Notes under the pieces: generated by a model | What the model saw: only the letters and a program-made list of their open reading frames with translations | The model's database searches: none | What the model was told of the DNA's origin: nothing | Shown: positions 17,853 to 27,815 of the stretch, piece after piece | Position numbering within the stretch: the first letter of the stretch is position 1 | Layout: each line of letters begins with the position of its first letter | Origin: Aquabacterium sp. | GTDB taxonomy: Bacteria > Pseudomonadota > Gammaproteobacteria > Burkholderiales > Burkholderiaceae_C | Assembly: GCF_030652515.1 (NCBI RefSeq) | Contig: NZ_JAUSAR010000073.1 | Location: 98,726 to 162,725 of the forward strand | DNA length: 64,000 bases | Direction of reading: 5' to 3' | Translations under genes and position numbers: made by a program

Positions 17853-19181
17853 TCAGGCGCTGGCCAGCGCCCGGTTCAGACGCAAAGCCACCAAGGTGCA
17901 CAACGCGCCCGACAGCAGGTACAGGCTGAGGTAACCCAAGCCAAAATGGGCGGACAAGCCCAAGGCCACCAGCGGCGCGAAAGCGGCGCCCACCAGCCAG
18001 GCGAAGTCGGCGGTCAGCGCCGCACCGGCGTAGCGGTACTTGGTGGAGAAGTTGGACGTCACCGCACCGGCCGATTGCCCGTACGACAAGCCCAGCAAGG
18101 CAAAGCCCATCAGGATGAACAGATTCTGGGCACCCGGGCCACCGCTCATCAGCGTGGGCGCGAAACCGCTCAGCACCGCGATCGAGCTGGCCGCCAGACC
18201 CAGGGTTTGACGACGGCCGATGCGGTCAGCGATCAGACCCGACAGGATCATGCCCAGCACCGCGATCCCGGCGCCAATGATCTGGATGACCAGAACATCG
18301 TTGACAGACTGCGTGTTGCCCAAGGCGATCCAGGACAGCGGAAACACCGTCACGATGTGGAACAAGGCGTAGCTGGCCAGACCAGCGAAGGCGCCGATGA
18401 AGATGTTGTGCCCTTGCGTGCGCAGCAGTTCCAGCACGCGGGTGGGCTCCAGTTCGCGCTCTTCCAGCAACTGGGTGTACTCCTCGGTCACCACCAGGCG
18501 CAAACGGGCGAACAGCGCCACCACGTTGATGGCAAACGCCACGTAGAAAGGATAGCGCCAGCCCCAATCCAGGAAATCGGCAGACGACAGGTTCGCGTGC
18601 AGGAACAGGAACAGGCCGCTGGCGATCGCGAAGCCGATGGGCGCGCCCAACTGGCCCAGCATGGCGTACCAGCCGCGGCGGTTTTCCGGGGCGTTCAGCG
18701 CCAGCAGGGAGGGCAGGCCATCCCACGAACCACCCAGGGCGATGCCTTGCAGGAAGCGGAACACCGACAGCAGCACGATGGAGGTGAAACCCAAGGTGGC
18801 GTAGCCCGGCAAAAAGGCCATGCCCGCCGTGGAAATGCCCAGCAGGAACAGCGCCATCGTCAATTTGGTGCCACGCCCCCAGCGGCGCTGAATCGCCATG
18901 AACAAGGCCGTGCCGAACGGCCGCGCGATGAAGGCGAACGAAAAGATGACAAAGGCCCACAAGATCCCCGACAGGCGATCGCTGGACGGGAAAAACACCG
19001 CCGGGAAGACCAGCACCGAGGCAATGCCGTACACAAAGAAGTCGAAATACTCGGAAGCCCGGCCAATGACCACGCCAATGGCAATTTCACCCGGGGCAAT
19101 TTCGGAATGGCCGGCGGCAACGCCACCCTGCTGGGGCTGCAACGAAGGCTCGGGGTAGGTCTGATCGATGCTGGACATCAT
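17853..19181 (-). CDS. MFS transporter, metabolite:H+ symporter (MHS) type
   Basis: A 442-residue, twelve-helix major facilitator. The MHS-family character is seen in ASEYFDFFVYGIASVLVFPAVFFP near residues 40-65, the loop RPFGTALF (about 87-94) and GIALGGSWDG (about 145-155). A second conserved loop ADRIGRRQTL is seen around 320. Relatives import organic acids, osmolytes or shikimate, but the substrate cannot be read from sequence. The gene is divergent from cyoA, with a 158-base gap containing an AGGGGTA motif, and lies upstream of the lipoprotein gene on the same strand with a 121-base gap. Confidence 0.88.
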   Translation of the reverse strand: MMSSIDQTYPEPSLQPQQGGVAAGHSEIAPGEIAIGVVIGRASEYFDFFVYGIASVLVFPAVFFPSSDRLSGILWAFVIFSFAFIARPFGTALFMAIQRRWGRGTKLTMALFLLGISTAGMAFLPGYATLGFTSIVLLSVFRFLQGIALGGSWDGLPSLLALNAPENRRGWYAMLGQLGAPIGFAIASGLFLFLHANLSSADFLDWGWRYPFYVAFAINVVALFARLRLVVTEEYTQLLEERELEPTRVLELLRTQGHNIFIGAFAGLASYALFHIVTVFPLSWIALGNTQSVNDVLVIQIIGAGIAVLGMILSGLIADRIGRRQTLGLAASSIAVLSGFAPTLMSGGPGAQNLFILMGFALLGLSYGQSAGAVTSNFSTKYRYAGAALTADFAWLVGAAFAPLVALGLSAHFGLGYLSLYLLSGALCTLVALRLNRALASA

Positions 19182-19339
19182 GCTTACTCGTGATTCGAAT
19201 GTAGTTTTTCAAGCGGACACCCCGAGGTTCTCACCTCTGCGGGATTGCCGCCATAGGACAAAACGCCCAATACCCAAGGCAAGTCAATAGGGGTAGATTC
19301 TGCCTCTTCTGCGGTCACGCGCTCAAACTCCGTCTGGCA

Positions 19340-20377
19340 ATGCTTTCCCTCAAGAACCTTCGCGGACCCCTCCTGCTCCTCGCCACCGCCTTCCTGGGTG
19401 GCTGCAAAGCGGTGGTGATGAACCCTTCGGGCGACGTGGCCGCGCAGCAGCGCGACCTCATCGTGGTCTCCACGGTGTTGATGTTGCTGATCATCGTCCC
19501 GGTGATCATCCTGACACTGTGGTTCGCCTGGAAATACCGGCAATCCAACACGCAGGCCGAGTACGCGCCCGACTGGGACCACTCCACCCACCTTGAACTG
19601 GTGATCTGGGCCGCCCCCTTGCTGATCATCATCGCGCTGGGCGCCGTCACCTGGATCAGCACCCACACGCTCGACCCCTACCGCCCTCTGCAACGCGTGG
19701 CCGCTGGCAAGCCCGTCGCCGCCGATGTCAAGCCCCTGGTGGTTGAAGTGGTCGCCCTGGACTGGAAATGGCTGTTCTTCTACCCAGAGCAAGGCATTGC
19801 CACGGTGAACGAGCTGGCCGCCCCGGTCGATCGCCCCATCCAGTTCAAGATCACCGCGTCCACCGTGATGAACTCCTTCTTCATCCCCGCGCTGGCCGGT
19901 CAGATCTACGCCATGCCTGGCATGGAAACCAAACTGCACGCCGTCATCAACAAGCCCGGCGAATACCAAGGCATTTCGGCCAACTACAGCGGCGCGGGCT
20001 TCTCGGGCATGCACTTCAAGTTCCACGGCCTGAGCAACGCCGATTTCGACAAGTGGGTGCAAACCGCCAAAACCAACGGCGGCGAGCTGAGCCGTGAAAA
20101 ATACCTGGCCCTCGAAAAGCCCAGCGAGCGCGAACCGGTGCGCCTCTACGCCAACGTGGCACCAGGCCTGTACGACGCCATCCTGAACCGCTGCGTCGAG
20201 AGCAACCGCATGTGCATGAAAGACATCATGGCCATCGACGCCCGTGGTGGCCAGGGCAAGCCCGGCACCTTCAACGTGGTGTCCTCCAGCCAGTCCAACC
20301 GCACCTACGTCGGCGCCATGTGCACAACCACCAACCTGACCGGCGCCACGCCTGCGCCCGTCACCCAGCCGCTGTAA
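19340..20377 (+). CDS. cyoA: Quinol oxidase subunit II, CyoA
   Basis: Subunit II of a heme-copper quinol oxidase of the cytochrome bo3 type. The 345-residue product has a lipoprotein signal (FLGGC, Cys22), two transmembrane helices (about 42-64 and 84-106) and a periplasmic cupredoxin domain. The CuA ligands of cytochrome c oxidases are absent: where they would be, the sequence reads NYSGAGFSGMHFKF. This marks it as a quinol rather than cytochrome c oxidase. First gene of cyoABCD; the leader contains AGGGGTA at 19289. Confidence 0.95.
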   Translation: MLSLKNLRGPLLLLATAFLGGCKAVVMNPSGDVAAQQRDLIVVSTVLMLLIIVPVIILTLWFAWKYRQSNTQAEYAPDWDHSTHLELVIWAAPLLIIIALGAVTWISTHTLDPYRPLQRVAAGKPVAADVKPLVVEVVALDWKWLFFYPEQGIATVNELAAPVDRPIQFKITASTVMNSFFIPALAGQIYAMPGMETKLHAVINKPGEYQGISANYSGAGFSGMHFKFHGLSNADFDKWVQTAKTNGGELSREKYLALEKPSEREPVRLYANVAPGLYDAILNRCVESNRMCMKDIMAIDARGGQGKPGTFNVVSSSQSNRTYVGAMCTTTNLTGATPAPVTQPL

Positions 20378-20425
20378 CGCTGTCAGCAAGCGCGCGCCCC
20401 CTCACCTTTGCCACCCGGACCCACG

Positions 20426-22429
20426 ATGTTCGACCAACTCGACTTAACGAAGCTCATCTTCGGCCGCCTCAGCTGGGAGGCGATTCCCCTCCACGACCCC
20501 ATCCTGCTCGTGACCTTCGCCGCCGTTGTGCTTGGCGGCCTGTCTCTGGTGGGTGCGATCACCTACTTCAAGCTGTGGGGCTATCTCTGGAAGGAATGGT
20601 TCACCAGCATCGACCACAAGAAGATCGGGATCATGTACATCATCCTGGGCTTGGTCATGCTGCTGCGCGGCTTTGCCGACGCGCTGATGATGCGGGCCCA
20701 GCAGGCCATCGCCTTTGGTGACAACGCCGGCTTCCTGCCGCCGCACCACTATGACCAGATCTTCACCGCCCACGGCGTGATCATGATCTTCTTCGTGGCC
20801 ATGCCCCTGGTCACGGGCCTGATGAACTTCGTGGTGCCGCTGCAAATCGGCGCCCGCGACGTGGCCTTCCCCTTCCTGAACAACTTCAGTTTCTGGATGA
20901 CCGCCAGTGGCGCCGCCCTGGTGATGGCTTCGCTGTTCGTGGGCGAGTTCGCCAAGACCGGCTGGCTGGCCTACCCACCGCTGTCAGGCATCCTGCACAG
21001 CCCTGACGTGGGGGTCGATTACTACATCTGGTCCTTGCAGATAGCGGGGGTCGGAACCTTGCTGTCGGGCATCAACCTGCTGGCCACCATCATCAAGATG
21101 CGCGCGCCCGGCATGACCCTGATGAAGATGCCCGTCTTCACCTGGACGTCGCTGTGCACCAACGTGCTGATCGTGGCCGCCTTCCCGGTGCTGACCGCCG
21201 TGCTGGGCCTGCTGTCCCTGGACCGTTACGTGGGCACCAACTTCTTCACGAACGACTTCGGCGGCAACGCCATGATGTACGTGAACCTGATCTGGATCTG
21301 GGGCCACCCCGAGGTCTACATCCTGATCCTGCCTTTGTTCGGCGTCTTCTCTGAAGTCGTGTCCACCTTCAGCGGCAAGAAGCTGTTCGGCTACGCCTCC
21401 ATGGTCTACGCCACGGTCGTGATCACGATCCTGTCCTACCTGGTGTGGCTGCACCACTTCTTCACCATGGGCTCCGGCGCCAGCGTCAACAGCTTCTTCG
21501 GCATCACCACGATGATCATCTCGATCCCGACCGGGGCCAAGATCTTCAACTGGCTGTTCACGATGTACAAGGGCCGCATCCGCTTTGAAGTGCCGATGAT
21601 GTGGACCATGGGCTTCATGGTCACCTTCGTGATCGGCGGCATGACCGGCGTGATGCTGGCCGTGCCCCCGGCCGACTTCGTGCTGCACAACAGCCTGTTC
21701 CTGATCGCCCACTTCCACAACGTGATCATCGGCGGCGTGCTGTTCGGCCTGATGGCTGGCATCACCTACTGGTTCCCCAAGGCCTTTGGCTACAAGCTCG
21801 ATCCGTTCTGGGGCAAGTGCTCGTTCTGGTTCTGGCTGATCGGCTTCTGGGTCGCCTTCACCCCGCTGTACATCCTCGGCTTCATGGGCGTGACCCGCCG
21901 CACCAGCCACTTCCAGGACATGTCCCTGCAGATCTGGTTCCAGATCGCGGCCTTCGGCGCGGTCCTGATCGCCTTCGGCATCGCCTGCTTCCTGATCCAG
22001 TTGGTCGTCAGCTTCATGAAGCGCGAGCAATTGCGCGATCACACGGGTGATCCCTGGAATGGCCGCACGCTGGAATGGTCGACCTCGTCGCCACCGCCCG
22101 CCTACAACTTCGCCTTCACGCCCCGCATCCATGACAACGATGCCTGGTGGGACATGAAGCAGCGCGGCTACGAGCGGCCCTTGAGCGGCTTCCTGCCGAT
22201 CCACATGCCCAAGAACACGGGCGCAGGCATCATCCTGGCTGGCCTGAGCACCGCCTTCGGCTTCACCATGATCTGGCAGATGTGGCTGCCGGCCGCCCTG
22301 TCCTTCATCACCCTCGTGGTGGTGGCCATTGCCCACACCTTCAACTACAAGCGCGATTACTACATCCCTGCTGATGACGTCATTCGCACCGAGGCCGAAC
22401 GCACGCACCTGCTGACCAGCCATGTCTAA
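20426..22429 (+). CDS. cyoB: Quinol oxidase subunit I, CyoB
   Basis: Catalytic subunit carrying the low-spin heme and the heme-CuB centre; it reduces O2 to water and pumps protons. The 667-residue product matches the family (663). The quinol-site residues Arg81, Asp85 and His108 (E. coli 71, 75, 98) are present, as is the heme ligand His116. [12 protein letters not shown] supplies the CuB His and the cross-linked Tyr, followed by WLHHFFTMG and [14 protein letters not shown] at 20408 is in frame, but the ATG at 20426 gives the normal N-terminus. It overlaps cyoC by eight bases. Confidence 0.97.
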   Translation: MFDQLDLTKLIFGRLSWEAIPLHDPILLVTFAAVVLGGLSLVGAITYFKLWGYLWKEWFTSIDHKKIGIMYIILGLVMLLRGFADALMMRAQQAIAFGDNAGFLPPHHYDQIFTAHGVIMIFFVAMPLVTGLMNFVVPLQIGARDVAFPFLNNFSFWMTASGAALVMASLFVGEFAKTGWLAYPPLSGILHSPDVGVDYYIWSLQIAGVGTLLSGINLLATIIKMRAPGMTLMKMPVFTWTSLCTNVLIVAAFPVLTAVLGLLSLDRYVGTNFFTNDFGGNAMMYVNLIWIWGHPEVYILILPLFGVFSEVVSTFSGKKLFGYASMVYATVVITILSYLVWLHHFFTMGSGASVNSFFGITTMIISIPTGAKIFNWLFTMYKGRIRFEVPMMWTMGFMVTFVIGGMTGVMLAVPPADFVLHNSLFLIAHFHNVIIGGVLFGLMAGITYWFPKAFGYKLDPFWGKCSFWFWLIGFWVAFTPLYILGFMGVTRRTSHFQDMSLQIWFQIAAFGAVLIAFGIACFLIQLVVSFMKREQLRDHTGDPWNGRTLEWSTSSPPPAYNFAFTPRIHDNDAWWDMKQRGYERPLSGFLPIHMPKNTGAGIILAGLSTAFGFTMIWQMWLPAALSFITLVVVAIAHTFNYKRDYYIPADDVIRTEAERTHLLTSHV

Positions 22430-23051
22430 TACCGCCACCCTTTCCCCCAACGCCCGGGAGCCCATCAGCTTCCACGTGGCCGAAGAGCACCACGTCGAGA
22501 ACGGCACCCTGATCGGCTTCTGGCTGTACCTGATGAGCGACTGCCTCATCTTTGCCTGCCTGTTCGCCGTTCACGGCGTGCTGGGTCGCAACTACGCGGC
22601 AGGCCCCTCGGGTGCCGACCTGTTCGACCTGCCGCTGGTGGCACTCAACACCTCCATGCTGTTGCTGTCGTCGATCACGTATGGCTTCGCGATGCTGGAA
22701 ATGCAGAAGAAGCACGTGCGCGGCACCTTGGTGTGGCTGGCCATCACCGGCCTGTTCGGCGTGGCGTTCATCGGCCTGGAACTGTACGAGTTCGCGCACC
22801 TGATCCATGAAGGCGCCACGCCTCAGCGCAGCGCTTTCCTGTCGTCCTTCTTCACCCTGGTGGGCACCCACGGCCTGCACGTAACCTTCGGCATCATCTG
22901 GCTGGTCACCTTGATGGCACAGGTCTCCAAACACGGCCTGACCATCGAGAACAAGCGCCGCCTGATGTGCCTGTCGATGTTCTGGCACTTTCTGGACGTG
23001 GTCTGGATCGGCGTCTTCACCTTCGTGTACCTGATGGGAGTGCTGCCATGA
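22422..23051 (+). CDS. cyoC: Quinol oxidase subunit III, CyoC
   Basis: Five-helix membrane subunit III of the bo3-type quinol oxidase. The 209-residue product (E. coli 204) has [23 protein letters not shown] near residues 27-49, [13 protein letters not shown] near 148 and a final helix [20 protein letters not shown]. The start overlaps the end of cyoB, and the stop overlaps the cyoD ATG (ATGA), so the three are translationally coupled. Confidence 0.96.
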   Translation: MSNTATLSPNAREPISFHVAEEHHVENGTLIGFWLYLMSDCLIFACLFAVHGVLGRNYAAGPSGADLFDLPLVALNTSMLLLSSITYGFAMLEMQKKHVRGTLVWLAITGLFGVAFIGLELYEFAHLIHEGATPQRSAFLSSFFTLVGTHGLHVTFGIIWLVTLMAQVSKHGLTIENKRRLMCLSMFWHFLDVVWIGVFTFVYLMGVLP

Positions 23052-23446
23052 GCGCGCATACCGATACCGCTGGGCACGGCGCCCACCACCATGACGATCA
23101 CCACGACGATGGCGCCAGCCACGGCTCGCTGAAGGAATACACGATCGGCTTCGTGCTGTCGGTCATCCTCACGGCCATCCCCTTCTGGCTCGTCATGGGC
23201 AAGGTGTTCGACCAATCGAGCACCACGGCCCTGGTCGTGCTGGGCTTCGCGGCCGTGCAGATCGTTGTGCACATGATCTACTTCCTGCACATGAACACCC
23301 GCTCCGAAGGCGGCTGGAGCATGCTGGCCCTGATCTTCACGCTGGTGCTGGTGGTGATCACCTTGAGTGGCTCCTTGTGGGTGATGTTCCACATGAACAC
23401 CAACATGATGCCCATGTCGATCCACGAGATGAAGAACATGCCTTGA
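23048..23446 (+). CDS. cyoD: Quinol oxidase subunit IV, CyoD, with His-rich N-terminus
   Basis: Small three-helix subunit that helps assemble the CuB centre. The 132-residue product is longer than E. coli CyoD (109) because of an N-terminal extension with about ten His within the first 26 residues (HHHDDHHDD pattern). After that comes the normal SLKEYTIGFVLSVILTAIPFWLVM. The His/Asp tail on the cytoplasmic face could bind copper or another metal; that is inference. The ATG overlaps the cyoC stop. Confidence 0.94.
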   Translation: MSAHTDTAGHGAHHHDDHHDDGASHGSLKEYTIGFVLSVILTAIPFWLVMGKVFDQSSTTALVVLGFAAVQIVVHMIYFLHMNTRSEGGWSMLALIFTLVLVVITLSGSLWVMFHMNTNMMPMSIHEMKNMP

Positions 23447-23451
23447 GGCCG

Positions 23452-24240
23452 ATGGACCACCACGCGATGGGTGCCGATGCTGACACTCCGCGGCGTGGTC
23501 CGCGCTCCAAGGGCGTGCTGGCCGTCCTGGCCATCATCGCCGCATTGGTGTTCAGCGGCTTTGCCGCACTGGGCACCTGGCAGGTCAAGCGCCTGTTCTG
23601 GAAGCTTGACCTGATTGAGCGGGTCGATCAGCGTGTGAACGCCCCGGCCGCCCCTGCCCCCGGGCCCATGCAGTGGCCCCAGTTGCAGACCAGCACCGAC
23701 GAGTACCGCCATGTGCAGGCCAGCGGCACCTTCCTGCACGAGCGGGAAACCCTGGTGCAAGCCGTCACGGTTTTGGGCAGCGGCTTCTGGGTGTTGACCC
23801 CGCTGAAGTTGGCAGATGGCACGGTGCTGCTGGTCAACCGAGGTTTTGTCCCGCCTGAAAAGCAGGCCAGGGCCAGTCGACAAGCCACCGAACCCCGGGC
23901 CAACACCACCGTCACCGGCCTGCTGCGCATGAGCGAACCCGGTGGCGCCTTCCTTCGCAACAACGATCCGGCCAATCAGCGCTGGTACTCGCGAGATGTC
24001 CAGGCCATCGCCGCCGCCCACCACTTGGGCCCTGTCGCGCCTTATTTCGTGGATGCGAAGGCCAACCCTTCCCAGGAATGGCCTGCGGGCGGGCTGACGG
24101 TGATCGCCTTCAAGAACCACCACCTCGTGTACGCCATCACCTGGTACGCCCTGGCCTTGATGACGCTGGGTGCCGCCTGGTATGTCAGGCGTGACGAACA
24201 ACGACTGCGCCAACGCCAAACCGATCAGAATGCCGGCTAG
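23452..24240 (+). CDS. SURF1 family oxidase-assembly protein
   Basis: SURF1/Shy1-type protein with two transmembrane helices (residues about 24-42 and 222-242) flanking a periplasmic domain, involved in heme insertion into heme-copper oxidases. The motifs GTWQVKRLFWKLDLIERV, VLVNRGFVPP and the C-terminal NHHLVYAITWYALALM are typical. The 262-residue product starts at the ATG at 23452, five bases after cyoD. The frame is open upstream into cyoD, but that part encodes no SURF1 sequence. Being directly after cyoD, it probably serves this oxidase. No cyoE/heme O synthase gene follows. Confidence 0.92.
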   Translation: MDHHAMGADADTPRRGPRSKGVLAVLAIIAALVFSGFAALGTWQVKRLFWKLDLIERVDQRVNAPAAPAPGPMQWPQLQTSTDEYRHVQASGTFLHERETLVQAVTVLGSGFWVLTPLKLADGTVLLVNRGFVPPEKQARASRQATEPRANTTVTGLLRMSEPGGAFLRNNDPANQRWYSRDVQAIAAAHHLGPVAPYFVDAKANPSQEWPAGGLTVIAFKNHHLVYAITWYALALMTLGAAWYVRRDEQRLRQRQTDQNAG

Positions 24241-24259
24241 TTCGACGACGAAAGCACCG

Positions 24260-25612
24260 ATGTCACGCCAGACCGAACTCCCAGTGACCGAAGAAGGACC
24301 GCCACCGGCAGCCGCCAAGGTCCGGGGCGTCAACCATGCCACGGGCCTGAAGAACATGCAGCTGTTGATTCAGCTGCGCTGGATCGCGGTCGTCGGCCAG
24401 ATCATCACCATCGCGGTCGCGCATTTCGCCTACGGCATCCAGTTGCCGCTCAACCACCTGCTGACCGTGCTGGCCTGCCTGGTGGCCTTCAATGTGGCCA
24501 GCCAGGTGCACTGGCGCGCGCACCGCGAGGTCACCAACGGCGAGCTGTTTTTCGCGCTGCTGGTCGATGTCAGCATGTTGACATCGCAGCTCTACCTCAG
24601 CGGCGGCGCCACCAATCCCTTCGCTTTCCTCTACCTGCTGCAGGTCACCTTGGCCGCCTTGTTGCTGGAGGCCTGGTCCACCTGGACCATCTTTGCCATC
24701 ACTGCCACCTGCTTTGCCAGCCTGGCCTTGTTCGGCGTGCCTTTGGCATTCCCGCCCGACCAGGACCGGGGACTGTTCAACCCCTACATGCAGGGCATGC
24801 TGATCTGCTTTGCGCTCAATGCGGCGCTGCTGGTGATCTTCATCACGCGCATCAGTTTCAACCTGCGCAAGCGCGACGCGCGCCTGGCCAACCTGCGGCA
24901 ACGCGCGGCCGAAGAAGAGCACATCGTGCGCATGGGCCTGCTGGCCTCGGGTGCCGCGCATGAACTGGGCACCCCGCTGGCCACGCTGGCCGTCATCCTG
25001 GGCGATTGGGCTCGCCTGCCCTCCTTCACCTCCGACCCCGAGCTGCTGCAAGAGGTCGATGAGATGCAAGCCCAGGTTCAGCGGTGCAAAGCCATCGTGA
25101 GCGGCATCCTGCTGTCGGCGGGCGAGGCACGCGGCGAGTCGTCAGAAAAAACCACCGTCTGCACCTTCATGGACGAACTGGTGGACGAGTGGCGCGCCAC
25201 GCGCCCGGCCACCGCCTTCGTGTACGACAACCGCTTTGGCCAGGATCTGACCATGGTGTCCGACTCGGCCCTGAAGCAAACCATCTGCAATGTGCTGGAC
25301 AATGCGCTGGAGGCATCCCCGCATCTGAAGCTGGAAGTCGCCCGTGATGCTGACACGCTGAGCGTCACCGTCACCGACAATGGTCCAGGTTTCGGCCCGG
25401 CCATGCTGGCCAACTTTGGCAAGCCTTACCAATCGAGCAAAGGGCGGCCCGGCCGAGGGCTGGGGCTGTTCCTGGCGGTGAATGTGGCCCGCACGCTGGG
25501 CGGCAGCCTCACCGCGCGCAACCGGGCTGGCGGCGGCGCGGTGGTCACACTCACCCTGCCCCTGTCCGCCATCACTTTTGAGGAAGACGACACCCATGGA
25601 AGAAGCAGCTGA
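24260..25612 (+). CDS. regB: Redox-sensing histidine kinase RegB/PrrB type
   Basis: Global redox sensor kinase of the RegB/PrrB family. The 450-residue product has about six transmembrane helices (residues 38-195) with the quinone-site heptad GGATNPF at 115-121, followed by LYLLQVTLAALLL. The cytoplasmic kinase has the phosphorylated His234 in SGAAHELGTPL and the redox-active Cys276 in QRCKAIV. It also has the N box (about 344-348), DNGPGFG (373-379) and GRGLGLFL (398-405). Upstream in-frame ATGs exist (24230 and earlier, overlapping the SURF1 gene); 24260 is chosen as the first start outside it. It overlaps regA by 17 bases. Confidence 0.93.
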   Translation: MSRQTELPVTEEGPPPAAAKVRGVNHATGLKNMQLLIQLRWIAVVGQIITIAVAHFAYGIQLPLNHLLTVLACLVAFNVASQVHWRAHREVTNGELFFALLVDVSMLTSQLYLSGGATNPFAFLYLLQVTLAALLLEAWSTWTIFAITATCFASLALFGVPLAFPPDQDRGLFNPYMQGMLICFALNAALLVIFITRISFNLRKRDARLANLRQRAAEEEHIVRMGLLASGAAHELGTPLATLAVILGDWARLPSFTSDPELLQEVDEMQAQVQRCKAIVSGILLSAGEARGESSEKTTVCTFMDELVDEWRATRPATAFVYDNRFGQDLTMVSDSALKQTICNVLDNALEASPHLKLEVARDADTLSVTVTDNGPGFGPAMLANFGKPYQSSKGRPGRGLGLFLAVNVARTLGGSLTARNRAGGGAVVTLTLPLSAITFEEDDTHGRSS

Positions 25613-26138
25613 GCGCGTGCTGCTCATCGTTGAAGACGACGCGGCGTTTGCACGAACGCTCGGCCGCTCGTTCGAGCGCCGCGGCTACGAAGTCATGCTC
25701 GCGGCCAGCCTGGAGGGCGTGACCGAGTTGCTGCAACAGCGCTCGCCCGGTTATGCCGTCGTCGATCTGAAGCTGAACAGCGAAGCCTCAGGCCTGGCCT
25801 GCGTGCAAAAGCTCAACGCGCACGACCCCGACATGCTGATCGTGGTGCTGACGGGCTTTGCCAGCATTGCCACCGCGGTCGAGGCCATCAAGCTGGGCGC
25901 CTGCCACTACCTGGCCAAGCCCTCCAACACCGACGACATCGAGGCCGCTTTTGGCCGCGCGGAAGGCGACACCGAGGTCGGGCTGACCAACCGATCCACG
26001 TCGATCAAGACCTTGGAATGGGAGCGCATCCACGAGATCCTGGCCGAGACCGGTTTCAACATCTCCGAGACCGCCCGGCGATTGGGCATGCACCGGCGCA
26101 CCTTGGCGCGCAAGCTGGGCAAGCAGCAGGTCAAGTAA
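25596..26138 (+). CDS. regA: Redox response regulator RegA/PrrA type
   Basis: Partner of RegB. The 180-residue protein has a receiver domain (1-120) with acid pocket Glu13/Asp14/Asp15, phospho-acceptor Asp57 in VVDLKLNSEASGL, Thr86 and Lys108. The C-terminal Fis-type helix-turn-helix (about 148-180) reads ETARRLGMHRRTLARKLGK, the extremely conserved RegA DNA-binding helix. Relatives control oxidases, photosynthesis, hydrogenase or nitrogen fixation by redox state; here its position suggests control of the cyo oxidase. No ribosome site is needed beyond coupling with regB. Confidence 0.94.
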   Translation: MEEAAERVLLIVEDDAAFARTLGRSFERRGYEVMLAASLEGVTELLQQRSPGYAVVDLKLNSEASGLACVQKLNAHDPDMLIVVLTGFASIATAVEAIKLGACHYLAKPSNTDDIEAAFGRAEGDTEVGLTNRSTSIKTLEWERIHEILAETGFNISETARRLGMHRRTLARKLGKQQVK

Positions 26139-26213
26139 CGCCCAGAAACCCCGCGTTTCATGCCGCTTACCCTGATTGGATAGCATGGGGCCCCAGCAAG
26201 GAGGCCTCAACGC

Positions 26214-27800
26214 ATGCAACGACGTCACTTCATCCAGACCGCCGCCGCCCTGGCCGCCGCCGGCATCCCCATGCCCAACCTCATGGCCGCCGAACAGGCG
26301 GGCGCCATGAGCAAACTGGGCAAGCCGCAGCCTTTCAGCTACGCGTGGCTCAAAGGGCAAGCCAGCATGCTGGCCAAGCAAGCCTGGCGTGCACCCACCG
26401 CCCGCGTGCCCGATGAGTTGACCCAACTGGATTGGGACCAATACCAATCCATCGGCTACCACGACCAGCATGCGCTGTGGGCGCAGCAAAAGCGGCGCTT
26501 TGAAGTCAAGTTCTTCCACCTGGGCCGCGGTTTCACCACCCCCGTCCACATGCACGAAGTGATCGACGGCCAAGCCCGGGAGCTGGCCTACGACCCCAGC
26601 ATGTTCGACTACGGCCAAAGCGGCGTGCGTGGCTCGCGCTTGCCCAAAGACCTGGGCTTCGCGGGCTTTCGGGTCAACTTCCACACCGACTGGAAGCGCG
26701 ACGTCGCGGCCTTCCTGGGTGCGAGTTATTTCCGTGCGGTGGGCGGTGAAGCCCAGTACGGCCTGTCTGCCCGCGGCCTGGCCATTGATTGCGGCGCCGA
26801 GCGGCCTGAAGAGTTCCCCGTGTTCACCTCATATTGGTTGGAACGCCCTTCACCCACCTCGTCGGTGCTCACGGTCTATGGGCTGCTCGACTCGCCCAGT
26901 GTGGCTGGGGCTTACCGCTTTGACATCCATCCTGGCGAGATGATGGTCATGGACGTGGACGCCGCCCTGTACCCCCGCAAGCCCATCGAGCGACTGGGCA
27001 TCGCGCCCCTGACCAGCATGTTCCAGCATGGTGAGAACGACCAGCGCATGGCCAACGACTGGCGCGCCGAAATCCACGACTCCGACGGCCTGGCCATGTG
27101 GCGCGGCAACGGCGAATGGCTCTGGCGCCCGGTCACCAACCCGGCAGGGCTGCGATTCAGCGCCCACGCCGACGAGAACCCGCGTGGCTTCGGCCTGCTG
27201 CAGCGCGACCGCCAGTTCGACCACTACCAGGACGATGGCGTGTTCTACGAACGAAGGCCCAGCTTGTGGGTGGAGCCCAAGGCGGGCTGGGGTAAAGGCG
27301 CCGTGCAATTGGTGGAGCTGCCCACCGACGACGAGACCAACGACAACATCGTCGCCTTCTGGAACCCCGACGCCAAATTGCTGCCCGGGCAAGAACGCCT
27401 GTTCAGTTACCGACTGCATTGGGGCGCCAGGCCGCCTGTGCAGCCCACAGCAGCGCAAGTGGTGGCCACCCGCACGGGCATCGGCGGCGTGGTCGGCCAA
27501 AAGCGGAAGTATTTTTCCTGGCGCTTCGTGGTGGACTTTGCCGGTGGCGACCTGCCCATGCTGCGCGAAGGCGCGAAAGTGGAGCCGGTGATCACCGCAT
27601 CACGTGGCCAGGTGGAGATCACCTCGGCCCGGCCCTTGGCCTCGGTCAACGGCTACCGGGCCATGTTCGATCTGCGCCCCCTGGATGACAGCACCGCGCC
27701 GGTGGAGCTTCGCCTTTACCTCAGCTACAACGGCCAGCCGATGAGCGAGACCTGGCTGTACCAATGGACGCCACCACCGGCGGCTCAGCGCCGGCTGTGA
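26214..27800 (+). CDS. opgD: Glucans biosynthesis protein D (OpgD/MdoD)
   Basis: Periplasmic protein needed for the structure of osmoregulated periplasmic glucans. The 528-residue product begins with a Tat-like signal (MQRRHFIQTAAALAAAGIPMP). It carries the OpgG/OpgD beta-sandwich with YDPSMFDYG, LGFAGFRV, LGASYFRAVG and LTSMFQHGEN. Enteric OpgD is about 550 residues. A good ribosome site (AAGGAGG) precedes the ATG. OpgG-type paralogues usually have a Sec signal and sit beside opgH; neither applies here, which favours OpgD. It is convergent with the PEP-CTERM gene. Confidence 0.93.
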   Translation: MQRRHFIQTAAALAAAGIPMPNLMAAEQAGAMSKLGKPQPFSYAWLKGQASMLAKQAWRAPTARVPDELTQLDWDQYQSIGYHDQHALWAQQKRRFEVKFFHLGRGFTTPVHMHEVIDGQARELAYDPSMFDYGQSGVRGSRLPKDLGFAGFRVNFHTDWKRDVAAFLGASYFRAVGGEAQYGLSARGLAIDCGAERPEEFPVFTSYWLERPSPTSSVLTVYGLLDSPSVAGAYRFDIHPGEMMVMDVDAALYPRKPIERLGIAPLTSMFQHGENDQRMANDWRAEIHDSDGLAMWRGNGEWLWRPVTNPAGLRFSAHADENPRGFGLLQRDRQFDHYQDDGVFYERRPSLWVEPKAGWGKGAVQLVELPTDDETNDNIVAFWNPDAKLLPGQERLFSYRLHWGARPPVQPTAAQVVATRTGIGGVVGQKRKYFSWRFVVDFAGGDLPMLREGAKVEPVITASRGQVEITSARPLASVNGYRAMFDLRPLDDSTAPVELRLYLSYNGQPMSETWLYQWTPPPAAQRRL

Positions 27801-27815
27801 TCATTCAATTGGCGC

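Noticed and set aside
20984..22549. A 521-codon open frame opposite cyoB
   Set aside because: Low-complexity antisense product; cyoB has all catalytic residues on the plus strand.
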